Positions 1 through 8,569 of a stretch of DNA of 33,315 nucleotides are shown piece by piece. The DNA is from Nitrospirota bacterium. Lineage in GTDB: Bacteria > Nitrospirota > Nitrospiria > Nitrospirales > Nitrospiraceae. A model generated the notes under the pieces. It was not told where the DNA came from. It saw only the letters and a list, made by a program, of their open reading frames with translations, and searched no databases. Location of the stretch: NCBI GenBank assembly GCA_028876065.1, contig JAGWTI010000031.1, positions 1 to 33,315 on the forward strand, given 5' to 3'. The position numbers and the translations under genes are program-made. Within the stretch, counting starts at the first letter, position 1, and each line of letters starts with the position of its first letter.

Positions 1-251
1 CCTCCGGAGAGATTCAGGGCGCGCTGGAGAAATACTATCCCGCCGCGCACGACGTGAACCGGATCTACGCGTTGAGCTATGCGGCCTGCGTGGCCTGCCG
101 CCTGGACCCGACCGATGTGAAGGGCTGCGCCCAACGGTTCAACGAGATCATCAACGCGAACAACGCCAAACGCGACGAGAGTGCGCGGACGGCGGAGGCC
201 TACCACCAGCGACTGGTCGGGCCGATACAAGGCACGCCAGGGGGGAAGTAG
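1..251 (+). CDS. Small lipoprotein, 3' part only (duplicate of 7119-7595)
   Basis: This is the last 82 codons of a gene that begins before the window; the reading frame enters at base 3 and stops at TAG 249-251. Bases 1-124 are identical to 7345-7468, inside the complete lipoprotein gene at 7119-7595, and then the two diverge. The visible protein carries the same three cysteines (AACVACRLDP and KGCAQRF) and a charged helical tail. The missing 5' end presumably holds a lipobox as in the full copy. Function is unknown and I recognise no named family. Similarity to the second copy continues past the stop codon into 279-404, so a larger unit was duplicated. Confidence 0.85.
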   Translation, partial: SGEIQGALEKYYPAAHDVNRIYALSYAACVACRLDPTDVKGCAQRFNEIINANNAKRDESARTAEAYHQRLVGPIQGTPGGK

Positions 252-278
252 CCCCCTTGGGGCATCGTCCCCATCCCG

Positions 279-404
279 ATGGCGCGCCGCAGCTCAGGAA
301 CGGGCCGTCACGACATGCTGGCTTGCTCCCTGGTTCCTTACGCTACAGGCGTCCCATCCAGACGAGGCCACATCCTCTCCATATCAACCGAGTCAGGGAT
401 TTGA
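279..404 (+). pseudogene. Remnant of a lost barrel gene (5' end of a duplicate of 7627-8569)
   Basis: Just after the duplicated lipoprotein gene, an ATG at 279 opens a 41-codon frame beginning MARRSSG, which parallels MIRRSRSG at 7627. The spacer before it (about atcgtccccatcccg) is shared by both loci. After the first few codons the similarity to the barrel gene disappears. I read this as the start of a first copy of the outer-membrane protein gene, the rest having been deleted or decayed. From 405 to about 560 I see no gene. The match is short, so confidence is modest. Confidence 0.4.
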
Positions 405-569
405 GGCATTGTTGCGCCGGCTCCAGACTCAAAAGCGGCCTATAGAAATTAGTCCACAGCAAGACGCAAGCAGAAATGCGGGGATGCGAAAAACTCGGTA
501 CCGGGCACCTGTCGTAGAGCCAGGGCACGGTATTTGCGTATCTTAACGCACTTTGCGAAAACAGTTTTA

Positions 570-595
570 TTGAGGGTTCATTTTGAATTCCTCAA
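570..595. promoter_or_regulatory. Imperfect inverted repeat in AT-rich leader
   Basis: TTGAGG at 570-575 pairs with CCTCAA at 590-595, and an inner TTCA/TGAA pair nearly continues the stem around a three-base loop. The repeat sits in an AT-rich stretch (about 540-660) unlike the surrounding DNA, roughly 110 bases before the first lipoprotein gene of the surface locus. It could be an operator or an RNA hairpin. Several AT-rich hexamers follow (TATAAC at 640-645), but none has a well-spaced -35, so I do not assign a promoter. Confidence 0.35.
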
Positions 596-705
596 GTTTC
601 CACCCATGCTTCCGATAAGAATAAAAATGAAGCTTAACGTATAACAATAGACTCTAATGGCTCACACTATGTCCAATTGACCCGCGATATGTAGAGGAGG
701 TGCCC

Positions 706-1032
706 ATGGCTGTGTCGTCCAACAACGCAACCATTCGTTCGGGAAGAGCAATAGGCTTTGTCCTCCTGCTCGGCCTCTGGGCCGTGGCCGGTTGCGCGAC
801 CTCCGGCGATCTGGATCAAATCCGGCAGGAGGCGCAACAGGGGGAGAGCAAGCTGCGGGCGGATCTGATGAAGGAGCAGACGCAGTTCGCCACCCTGGCG
901 AAGGAGAACGAATCGCTGCGCGCCGCCCATGCCAAGATCTCCCAGTCCGTCAAAGAGTATTTGAAGGCCGAAGAGGCCCGGCACATGAGCGCGTTGGACC
1001 AAGTCCGGGCAGCCATGAAGGGCCTGGAATAA
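706..1032 (+). CDS. Short coiled-coil lipoprotein
   Basis: This 108-residue protein has an N-terminal signal sequence ending in a lipobox (AVAGC, Cys30), so it should be lipid-anchored. The rest is one long charged, alanine-rich helix with heptad character (residues about 35-108), resembling Lpp-type or alanine-zipper lipoproteins. ATG 706 is preceded by GAGGAGG at 694-700, an ideal ribosome site; an in-frame GTG at 700 is less likely. The first 45 or so residues closely resemble those of the giant protein encoded 11 bases downstream: both have Cys30, then GCAxSGDxxQxRQE. The two are probably co-transcribed and may assemble through their coiled coils. Function is inferred only. Confidence 0.75.
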   Translation: MAVSSNNATIRSGRAIGFVLLLGLWAVAGCATSGDLDQIRQEAQQGESKLRADLMKEQTQFATLAKENESLRAAHAKISQSVKEYLKAEEARHMSALDQVRAAMKGLE

Positions 1033-1043
1033 AGGAGATGCCG

Positions 1044-4000
1044 ATGGAGCGCAAGAACCGGAACGACGGCCACGCCAGCCTCTCCCGAGTCTGGAGCATC
1101 CTGTTGGGCATCGGCCTGGTGGCGGCCGGCTGCGCCAGCTCCGGCGACGTGGAACAGGTCCGGCAGGAGCGGGAGCAGGCCAAAGCCAAGATGAGCGCCG
1201 AACTCCAGCAAGAACGCCAGCTCGCCCAGTCCATGGAAAAGGAGAGCGAGGCGCGGAAGGCCGAGGCCGACAAGCTGGCCAAGGCCTTGGGAGGCGGCGC
1301 GGCGGCCAAGGCCATGGTCCCACGCCAAACGGCGGGCATGACCCTGACCGCGGCCCTGCAGAATAGCAATTGCCTCGACAAAATTGCGGCACAAAGCCCC
1401 AATCCGGCCGTTCCACAGGCTCTGTTTATCGGCGGCACCTTGCCGACCAAAGGCGGAAACTCTGCCTGCACCTCCGTCACCATCAGCACGACCGATACGA
1501 CGCCGTTTTCCGCCGCCAGCCCCCTGATTCCCGTCGTTGTAGGATCGGGTGGGACCCTGACGCTTGTGGACCCCGGCGCCGGCAGTCGGCTGACCCTCTA
1601 TGCCAGCTCCTTGCTGATCAAGAACAGTGGCACGATGCAGGCCGGCACGGCCTCTAATCCCGTCCAGGGCCAAATCACGATCGCGATGGCCGGCAATCAG
1701 TCGGCAGCCCTCGCTCCTTCCGCAACAGGCGGCGCTTCAATCGTAACCACCTCGAACAACGCCCCCAATGCCCGCGATATTACCGTGATGGACGGCGGCA
1801 CGTTGGCCCTCTATGGCGCCAAGGGTCTGTCGGCAACGCCAGGCACCCTGAACAAGGACATTGTCAGTGGCACCAAGAGCTGGACCTATTTAGCTGTGCC
1901 GGCCGGACCGGCCAAATATAACGATGCGGAAAACGTCAGCGCGCCCGTGCCGGCGACGAATCCGGACACGACGTTGACGCTGGCAACGCAGGTAGACTGG
2001 CAGATCAACAACTGGGTCTCCGTCGCCACGACCAGCTTTTCGTCTCATCAGACGGAGATCGTGCAGATTTGTGGCATCTCGTCGGTCGCCAACCCCGACC
2101 CCCAGGCATCAACGCTGGGCTTGCCCGCCAACGTGAGCCAGGTCACCTTGTGTTCAACCACTCCGCTCAAGCATTACCACTACGGCGGGCTCACACCCAC
2201 GCCGGGGTTCTTCCCGGCCGGGACCAAGCAAGTCGTCGCGAAGGGCGGCAACGCCATCGATGTCGGTCGCCAGGCAAAGAGCTTCTACGACGACCATACC
2301 CGCAACTACGGCATTGACGAAAGGGCGGAGGTGGCGCTGCTCTCGCGCAACATCAAGCTGACCTCCGTGGCCGGTTCAGCCGGGGACCAACAACTGTTTC
2401 AAAATACGGCGACGTACCCTCTTTCTTACGATATGGGCGGTCACGTGGTCGCAATGGTCACCGGCACGACCTACCCCACTCTGCAACTGGTGGGGGTGGA
2501 GATCGAAAAATTCGGGCAAGGGCTCACCGGACGGTACCCGGTCCATCTGCACATGCTGCAGAATCTGCCCGCGGGGAATGTGCTGGTTCAGGATGTCAGC
2601 GTCCACCACAGTTACAACAAATGCTATGTGCCCCACCAAACGCCTAACGCTCAGTTCTATAACAACGTCTGCGTCCGCACAGTGGGCCAAGGGTTCTATC
2701 TGGAAGACGGCAACCACATCACCGGCAATCAGTTCATGCGCAACCACGTCGCCGGCACGATGGCGGCCCTTTCAACTTACTCATTTCCGCAACAAAATGG
2801 CAGCCAGTATTGGGATGGCGACAATCTGCAAGTCCAACATTCCCACGTTCAAAGCGGCTCGATCACGGGGGCCACGAACGCCAGCCCCATTGTTGTCACC
2901 ACCAGCGCGCCTGTTCCATCCAACGGGATGCAGGTGACCGTTGCCGGCGTCCTGGGGAACACCGCCGCCAACGGGACATGGCCCGTCTCCAGCACCAACC
3001 CCTCCGCCGGCACCTTTGCGCTCCAGGGCTCGACCGGCAACGGAACGTTTGTCCAACCCGCCGGCGCCTGGACCATCGGCGGGCTGAATGCCATCACGGG
3101 CATCGTGCTGGACTCGGGCAACCTGCTCGCCATCCAGACTCAAAGCACCCCCGTGACGGGCACTCAGGTCACGATCTCCGGCACTGGGACCGCTGCCGAT
3201 GGGACCTGGACGATCACGAATGTGATCAGTGGCCCCCCTCGGTTTTCTCTCGTCGGCTCGAAAGGCAAATCCCCGGGGACCTATTCCTGTTGCAACGGAA
3301 CGTGGACGGCCTCCGGGACCGTGACCGATGCCACAAATAGGAGTCCCATCGTCATCACCAGTTCGAGCTCGCTCAACTCCGGCGCCAAAGTGACGATCTC
3401 GGGCGTCCAGGGGAACACCGCCGCCAACGGGACTTGGACGGTCACCAACATCGACGCCACGCACTTCTCGCTCCAGAGCTCGACCGGCAACGGGAACTAT
3501 CCCAAGCCCACGTGGGCCGATACCAACCCATCCCCCAACTGGTACAACGTCAACAACATCCCGGACACGGCCCAATCCAATGCCAATGGGAATACTCTGG
3601 ACTCGACGCATCCCGGAGGGTTTTGGATTACCAATCTCGGGAATGCCTTTGTGAACAATTCGGTGGCCGGGTGTCAGGGCCCGGGGCGAGGCTATTGGCT
3701 CTTGGCCCAAGGCCCGACGACCACCGGCTATCCGGAATTCACGGGCAATCGTGTGCATGGGTGTTATAACGGGATCGACAACGACGACACCACGGGCAAC
3801 ACCGTGCAGCCCTACCCCATGCTGTCCAGCACGGCGCAATATGCCCCTGTGCTCTTGCTGACCGACAACACGATCACCCGTTCGCGCAATAAGGCCGCCT
3901 GGTTCCGAAACTGGTACGCCACCCTCCACAATCATCGGTTCGCGACCAACCTGCGCGGGTTCTCCCTGCTGGTCGGAGGGGGGCCGGAGGGGACCTTCCC

Positions 4001-6284
4001 CGGTTTCTGGGGTCTCGTCTATCAAAACGTGATCGCCGGGATGACCCGGAACAATGTCGAGCGGTATCCGGCCTGTTCATCCGCCGGATGGCAACCGGAA
4101 TGCACCGACGTGGGGAATTTCAGTTTTGAAAACTACCCGGCCCACAATGTGAATATCCAAGGCTACAGTTATTACGACGGCCCGGCCCGGATCGAACACA
4201 ACCGCTTCGTCAATTTCCGCTTCGATCCCACGGGCATTCATGCGACCGATCGGGCCGCCCGATTGCTGACGAAAACCGATATTCAGCACATCGCCACCAC
4301 CGCCGGGATGGTGGGCCAACTCCAGGGCATTGTGACCCAGGCTGCGGCGAATGCCGCTCCGTCTTCGAACTACCAAGGCTATCCCGGCGATGTGGCCAAC
4401 GGTTGGCAAACGTCCAACGCCCAAACCGTTCCCCCGACGCAGTATATCCGCGACAGCATTTGGGACAATGTGGACTTCAAGCACCAGGTCTATACGGAAG
4501 CGGTCAACATGGGGCCCTTCCTCGACGGAGACAAAACGACCGTGATCCGAGACCTGGACAGTCACCTGACCGGACTGAGGGTCGTAGACGGCGGCGGAAA
4601 CTCCCATCACGACATCGTGCCGATTTCACTCAACAGCGTGGACTACTTCGCCACCGAGTACACCGTGGACGAGCCCCATTCGCGAGGCCCCAACGATTTT
4701 CGCTCAACTTCCTTGATGAGTCCCCACAAGTACGCCACGTTGAATGTCGAGTCCGTGACGAGTCCCGCTGGAGGCATCCCCACGCCGTTTCACGTGGTAG
4801 CTCGGCGGGACATGCCCGCCTATGGCGATACGGTGTATCCCAGTTTGTTCTTGTACGGTCGTGGGAAAAACCCGATCTACGAACCGTTCGTGATGGATCG
4901 AATGGGCTACACAGTCTACGGGGTGCAAGGAGTTGAACACTATCCGCCGTATACTCCCACAGCCTTCCAGAATCGGCTCCTCTTCAGCTATACCGACCCG
5001 CCGGTGCATAAGGCCGGCGATTATTTCGTCAATCGCATCGCCGTCTATCAGCCGGTGACGACGCCGTCGAACATCAAGGTCTATCGGATCAGCCGCCAGT
5101 GGGGGGGACAGCTCTATGGCACGGCACAGTACCCGCCCAGCTTTCACCCGCCTGTCGGGGCCTCGTGCGATCACACCTTCTTTGACAGACAATCCGAAAA
5201 GGAGGCCAAGTGGACGGACTGTATGAAGCGCGCCTTGAATCAAGGTGGGTACTCCGGCGGGATGACCATCCCGGCGGCGACGAGTTTGCAGCAGTTTGAA
5301 CAGCCCTACAAGACCTTAATGGGCGTCACAAACCCGCAGCCCTCCGACATCACGAATTTCATAAACGCGCAGACGTACTACTACGACACTACGAACAACC
5401 TGCTGTACTTCTACATGATCGAGGATAAGCCGGTGCAGAAACAGTATTCCCCCTATGGCACCTGCCATGCCGCCAAGTACAGCGATTACGTGACGCAGAT
5501 TCAGGGGATCAAGAGCTTCAGCGACCCGAATAGCGTGCAAGCCGCGTTGGACGCATCCTGCCTGGTCAGCGGCGGCACGCCCCAGCCCAATGATTTGTTT
5601 GTGTGCCATGAAACCGGCTGCACGGCCTACCTGGTGGATTTATCGGCGGCAACGATCACGACTCCTGGCGCGCCGCCGGCCACGCCGCCGCATCCCATTA
5701 CCCGCAAGGACTACAAAGCCTGGAACCAGTACCATTTTGTCTACGGGACGCCTGCGCAGGAACCCAATGGCGTGCCGGTGCCGACCACCGCGCCTCAAGA
5801 CGGCACGCCATTGCCCGCCTTCCTGGCGCCGACGGATGGCTTGCCACCCAACCAGGGCGGCAATCAAATTACCTATGATTTTTACCCCCTATCGGGCGGG
5901 CCGAACAGCGGCCAACCATTTCCGGTGACGGAAAACTTCCGCTACCATTGCGTCACGGCGCCGCCCTGGGCGCCGGTGAACGCTAGGGGCGCCTACCCTC
6001 CCAGCGGAGGCTTTACCTATCCTCTGAGCCCTTCTGTGTGTATGACGGCTGCCCAGGGAACCGCCGTCATGGAGACGGGAGTCGTGTTGCAGGTGGTCGT
6101 CACCAATCCCGGTAGCGGTTATACCTCGCCGCCGACGGTCACGATTACCCCCCCTGCCGGCGGAATGCAGGCTCAGGGAGTCGCCACCATCGCCAATGGA
6201 TCGGTGACCGGGGTGACCATGACGAATCAAGGCAGCGGCTATAACTTCGGACCGCAAGTTACGTTTTCTCCTCCTTCCCAGTGA
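1044..6284 (+). CDS. Giant surface lipoprotein with G8/CEMIP-TMEM2-like beta-helix
   Basis: This 1746-residue protein starts at ATG 1044 (AAAGGAG six bases before; an in-frame ATG at 1038 is too close to that site). In order it shows: a signal sequence with lipobox AAGC (Cys30); a coiled coil (about 35-85); a G8-like beta domain (about 150-260, GGTLTL...SLLIKNSGTMQAG); and a right-handed beta-helix. The helix carries hallmarks of animal CEMIP/TMEM2 and PKHD1L1: GRYPVHLHM near residue 496, then VSVHHSYNKC, GQGFYLEDGN, GGFWITN and NNSVAGCQG. Three immunoglobulin-like repeats with NTAANGTW motifs (about 605-820, E1_FCCH-like) interrupt it. Two GSGY...PPTVT repeats end the chain. It is probably displayed on the outer membrane and may bind or cleave a polysaccharide; the family link is by motif only, and no activity is shown. 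Confidence 0.8.
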   Translation: MERKNRNDGHASLSRVWSILLGIGLVAAGCASSGDVEQVRQEREQAKAKMSAELQQERQLAQSMEKESEARKAEADKLAKALGGGAAAKAMVPRQTAGMTLTAALQNSNCLDKIAAQSPNPAVPQALFIGGTLPTKGGNSACTSVTISTTDTTPFSAASPLIPVVVGSGGTLTLVDPGAGSRLTLYASSLLIKNSGTMQAGTASNPVQGQITIAMAGNQSAALAPSATGGASIVTTSNNAPNARDITVMDGGTLALYGAKGLSATPGTLNKDIVSGTKSWTYLAVPAGPAKYNDAENVSAPVPATNPDTTLTLATQVDWQINNWVSVATTSFSSHQTEIVQICGISSVANPDPQASTLGLPANVSQVTLCSTTPLKHYHYGGLTPTPGFFPAGTKQVVAKGGNAIDVGRQAKSFYDDHTRNYGIDERAEVALLSRNIKLTSVAGSAGDQQLFQNTATYPLSYDMGGHVVAMVTGTTYPTLQLVGVEIEKFGQGLTGRYPVHLHMLQNLPAGNVLVQDVSVHHSYNKCYVPHQTPNAQFYNNVCVRTVGQGFYLEDGNHITGNQFMRNHVAGTMAALSTYSFPQQNGSQYWDGDNLQVQHSHVQSGSITGATNASPIVVTTSAPVPSNGMQVTVAGVLGNTAANGTWPVSSTNPSAGTFALQGSTGNGTFVQPAGAWTIGGLNAITGIVLDSGNLLAIQTQSTPVTGTQVTISGTGTAADGTWTITNVISGPPRFSLVGSKGKSPGTYSCCNGTWTASGTVTDATNRSPIVITSSSSLNSGAKVTISGVQGNTAANGTWTVTNIDATHFSLQSSTGNGNYPKPTWADTNPSPNWYNVNNIPDTAQSNANGNTLDSTHPGGFWITNLGNAFVNNSVAGCQGPGRGYWLLAQGPTTTGYPEFTGNRVHGCYNGIDNDDTTGNTVQPYPMLSSTAQYAPVLLLTDNTITRSRNKAAWFRNWYATLHNHRFATNLRGFSLLVGGGPEGTFPGFWGLVYQNVIAGMTRNNVERYPACSSAGWQPECTDVGNFSFENYPAHNVNIQGYSYYDGPARIEHNRFVNFRFDPTGIHATDRAARLLTKTDIQHIATTAGMVGQLQGIVTQAAANAAPSSNYQGYPGDVANGWQTSNAQTVPPTQYIRDSIWDNVDFKHQVYTEAVNMGPFLDGDKTTVIRDLDSHLTGLRVVDGGGNSHHDIVPISLNSVDYFATEYTVDEPHSRGPNDFRSTSLMSPHKYATLNVESVTSPAGGIPTPFHVVARRDMPAYGDTVYPSLFLYGRGKNPIYEPFVMDRMGYTVYGVQGVEHYPPYTPTAFQNRLLFSYTDPPVHKAGDYFVNRIAVYQPVTTPSNIKVYRISRQWGGQLYGTAQYPPSFHPPVGASCDHTFFDRQSEKEAKWTDCMKRALNQGGYSGGMTIPAATSLQQFEQPYKTLMGVTNPQPSDITNFINAQTYYYDTTNNLLYFYMIEDKPVQKQYSPYGTCHAAKYSDYVTQIQGIKSFSDPNSVQAALDASCLVSGGTPQPNDLFVCHETGCTAYLVDLSAATITTPGAPPATPPHPITRKDYKAWNQYHFVYGTPAQEPNGVPVPTTAPQDGTPLPAFLAPTDGLPPNQGGNQITYDFYPLSGGPNSGQPFPVTENFRYHCVTAPPWAPVNARGAYPPSGGFTYPLSPSVCMTAAQGTAVMETGVVLQVVVTNPGSGYTSPPTVTITPPAGGMQAQGVATIANGSVTGVTMTNQGSGYNFGPQVTFSPPSQ
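2860..3510 (+). repeat. Three tandem E1_FCCH-like repeats inside the beta-helix gene
   Basis: The segment encodes three successive units. The first and third are close copies (GxITGATNASPIVVTT...VAGVLGNTAANGTW and GTVTDATNRSPIVITS...ISGVQGNTAANGTW); the middle one is more divergent (TISGTGTAADGTW). At DNA level 24 bases are identical between 2954-2977 and 3410-3433. The units lie between the GQGFYLEDGN and GGFWITN motifs, which are close together in CEMIP/TMEM2 proteins, so they look like an insertion into a surface loop of the helix. Confidence 0.65.
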
Positions 6285-6354
6285 GCGGAGGTCTGGGGAG
6301 TCGCCATCGGGTTCCCCCCACTGGACTAACGGGTGTGAGAATAAGGTTGTCGGT

Positions 6355-6373
6355 CGCAAGACAGTCTCTTGCG
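6355..6373. promoter_or_regulatory. Hairpin upstream of barrel gene
   Basis: CGCAAGA (6355-6361) and TCTTGCG (6367-6373) form a perfect seven-base stem around a five-base loop, followed by TATAAG and the ribosome site of the gene at 6397. It could be an operator or a leader hairpin. A further weak hairpin (CCAGTG at 6278-6283 with CACTGG at 6320-6325) spans the stop codon of the giant gene, but no T-run follows either. Confidence 0.35.
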
Positions 6374-6396
6374 TATAAGCGGGAGTAAGAGGATTT

Positions 6397-7068
6397 ATGC
6401 AGGTCATCGAGCGAAACAGCCTCGCCAGCGGTTTCCGCCGTGTCGGTACCCTCTTGTGCTTTGGGCTTCTCGGCCTCTGGAGCCTTCCAGCTTCGGCCGA
6501 GTGGTACGTCGGCGGCACGGTGGGTGCGACGATCCCCAATGGGCTAACTGATACCAGCGGCACGGGGCAGCAGGGCGGCACGTTGAACACCTTTACCCAG
6601 CAAACGACGCTCGCCTACGGGGGCAAGGTGGGCTATTTCTTCGAGAGCCACAAGTGGCTGGGCCTCGACATGGACGTGTCCAATGCGACGCCGAACATCA
6701 ATGCCAAGCAGGCGTCGGTCACCGGCGGCACCGGGTTGGGCGCGAACAACGGGCAGAATTTGCGCATGACGGTCTGGTCCACGAATCTGGTGGCCCGCTA
6801 TCCGGGGGAGCGGTTTCGCCCCTATGTCGGCGGCGGGCTCGGCGTCTTCTTCGCCAATGCCGACGGGGCCTCCTCGGCGGACTGGGCGCCCGGGGCCACC
6901 GGCTTTGCGGGGCTCAACGTCAAGCTGATCGAGCACGTGTCCATGTCCCTGGAATACCGGTACCACTATGCGACGCTCCGTTTCGACAATATGCTGGGAC
7001 CGGGCCGGGGGTTTGAAGCCAATTACACGTCGAACACGCTGAACCTGGGGCTCAATTATCACTTCTGA
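6397..7068 (+). CDS. Outer-membrane beta-barrel protein
   Basis: This 223-residue protein has a signal peptide with a typical cleavage site (PASA-E, after residue 34). Alternating amphipathic strands follow, and the chain ends in aromatic-rich LNLGLNYHF, whose C-terminal Phe is the signature recognised by the BAM complex. Segments such as YVGGTVGATIPNG, RPYVGGGLGVFFANA and VSMSLEYRYHYATL match the OmpA-like/OmpW-like small eight-stranded barrel group. The start at ATG 6397 follows AAGAGG. It lies 112 bases after the giant lipoprotein gene and before a lipoprotein and another barrel, so it is probably part of one envelope locus. The substrate or partner is unknown. Confidence 0.8.
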   Translation: MQVIERNSLASGFRRVGTLLCFGLLGLWSLPASAEWYVGGTVGATIPNGLTDTSGTGQQGGTLNTFTQQTTLAYGGKVGYFFESHKWLGLDMDVSNATPNINAKQASVTGGTGLGANNGQNLRMTVWSTNLVARYPGERFRPYVGGGLGVFFANADGASSADWAPGATGFAGLNVKLIEHVSMSLEYRYHYATLRFDNMLGPGRGFEANYTSNTLNLGLNYHF

Positions 7069-7118
7069 ACCTCGTGCAGCGTGCGGGAAACAAACATTTA
7101 CAGTCAGGGGAGAACATC

Positions 7119-7595
7119 ATGACGACATCGAAGCTCTTCCAACTGATGCGGCGCAAAGCTTCCGCGGTGGTGTCTATCATAGGCCTGCTTCTGTTGATGC
7201 AAGGCTGCGGCGGCACCGATGAGGTCCAGGTCAAGGGGGAGTCCTGTCCGCTGCCGTCCAGCGTGGCGGATGAGGACCGGAACACGATGAAGAAGTTCAG
7301 CGCCAGCGTCAGCGGCATCATCACGTCGGTGGCCGGCGGCAGCGCCTCCGGAGAGATTCAGGGCGCGCTGGAGAAATACTATCCCGCCGCGCACGACGTG
7401 AACCGGATCTACGCGTTGAGCTATGCGGCCTGCGTGGCCTGCCGCCTGGACCCGACCGATGTGAAGGGTTGCGCCCAGCGGTTCAGCGACATCGTCAATG
7501 CGAACCATGCCAAGCGCGAAGAGAGCGCGCGCACGGCGGAGGCCTACCACAAGCAAGTGCTCGATCCGCTCAAGGGCATGCCAGACGGAAAGTAG
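7119..7595 (+). CDS. Small cysteine-containing lipoprotein (complete copy)
   Basis: This 158-residue protein starts at ATG 7119 with GGGGAGA just upstream; a GTG at 7074 is in frame but has no ribosome site. The signal sequence ends in LLMQGC (Cys30), a lipobox. The mature part has cysteines in GESCPLP, AACVACRL and KGCAQRF, which could form disulfides in the periplasm, and a charged helical tail. I recognise no family. A second copy, cut off by the window edge, lies at 1-251; identity over 124 bases followed by rapid divergence suggests gene conversion. Its place between two barrel genes suggests an outer-membrane role, which is inference. Confidence 0.75.
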   Translation: MTTSKLFQLMRRKASAVVSIIGLLLLMQGCGGTDEVQVKGESCPLPSSVADEDRNTMKKFSASVSGIITSVAGGSASGEIQGALEKYYPAAHDVNRIYALSYAACVACRLDPTDVKGCAQRFSDIVNANHAKREESARTAEAYHKQVLDPLKGMPDGK

Positions 7596-7626
7596 CCCCT
7601 TTGGGGAGGTATCGTCCCCATCCCGC

Positions 7627-8569
7627 ATGATTCGCCGTAGCCGGTCAGGTGTCTCGATCGCGATGGTCGCCTTCTGGGGGCTCTGGGGGGGCGACGGCGC
7701 CCGGTCCGGCGCAGGCCGCCAGCATCCAGGTCAACGGCCAGTGGGTGAATGCCGGAGGCGGGATCCGCCCCGGTGTCGTCGGCAGCTTCCTCACCTATGC
7801 GATGCCCACGGAGAGCATGGAGGAGGGCCACTGGTACGTGAAGGCGGTGCCGGGGTATTTCCTCGATTCGGGCAGCAACGACGGGCAGAAGCTGTCGCAG
7901 TTCGACGCGCAGGGTGCCGGCATGTCCGTCCGGTTCCTGCGTGCCCTCTCCGACCACTGGGGCGTGGGTTTACAAGGCGTCTATGCCCGAACTGCCAGCG
8001 GCAATGCCCAACAAATCAGCTTCGGCGCGCAAGGGTACGAGACGCAGGGCAACAGCCGCCTCAGTCTTCCGTTACAGTATTCGGCCTATAGCGTGATGGC
8101 GGAAGTGGTGTACGATCCCATGAGCGGCCCGGGATTCCGGGTCCCCATGTTTCTCGGACTGAGCCTCAACGCCTTGGATGCCACGACCGAAGGCACCTTC
8201 CGGTTTCAGGGGAACTCGTTCTACACGAAAAACAAGACGCAGCCCATTCCCGTGCCCGGCATCTCGATCGGGATCGCGCCGCAGCATAGTTGGGGGCCGT
8301 TCCGGTTCATTCCGTTTGCCGTGGGCACGCATGACCTGCAAAAGCTGAAACGCTTGCACCGGCTCGAAAACGTCAGCACCGGCGAAGTGGTCGAGAGCGG
8401 GGGGGAGCCGCATAGCTATTCTTCCCTGCATTTTGGGATCACGCTGAAATACATCCCGTGGGACCTCTCGGTTTCCTACGTGCGGGCCGGCCTCTACCTC
8501 GCCGATCATGACTCTCCGGTCACCAGCCAAACGGAGCTGTTCACGCTGGCCTGGGCCAAGACCTTCTAG
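7627..8569 (+). CDS. Outer-membrane barrel protein, frameshifted in a G7 run
   Basis: From about 7692 the frame ending at TAG 8567-8569 encodes a barrel: amphipathic strands, GVGLQGVYARTA, LHFGITLKYIPWDLSVSYVRAG and a C-terminal TLAWAKTF ending in Phe. In this frame the only upstream start is GTG 7649, which gives no signal peptide. ATG 7627 in another frame opens MIRRSRSGVSIAMVAFWGLWG, a good signal-peptide start. Removing one G from the seven-G run at 7685-7691 joins the two into a signal peptide ending PAQA-A. The gene is therefore either phase-variable, decayed, or affected by a sequencing indel. The decayed homologue at 279 supports ATG 7627 as the ancestral start. Confidence 0.7.

Noticed and set aside
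792-1043. N-terminal extension of the giant lipoprotein back to 792
   Set aside because: It would overlap the small lipoprotein gene out of frame and put the lipobox in mid-protein; ATG 1044 has a ribosome site and gives a normal signal.
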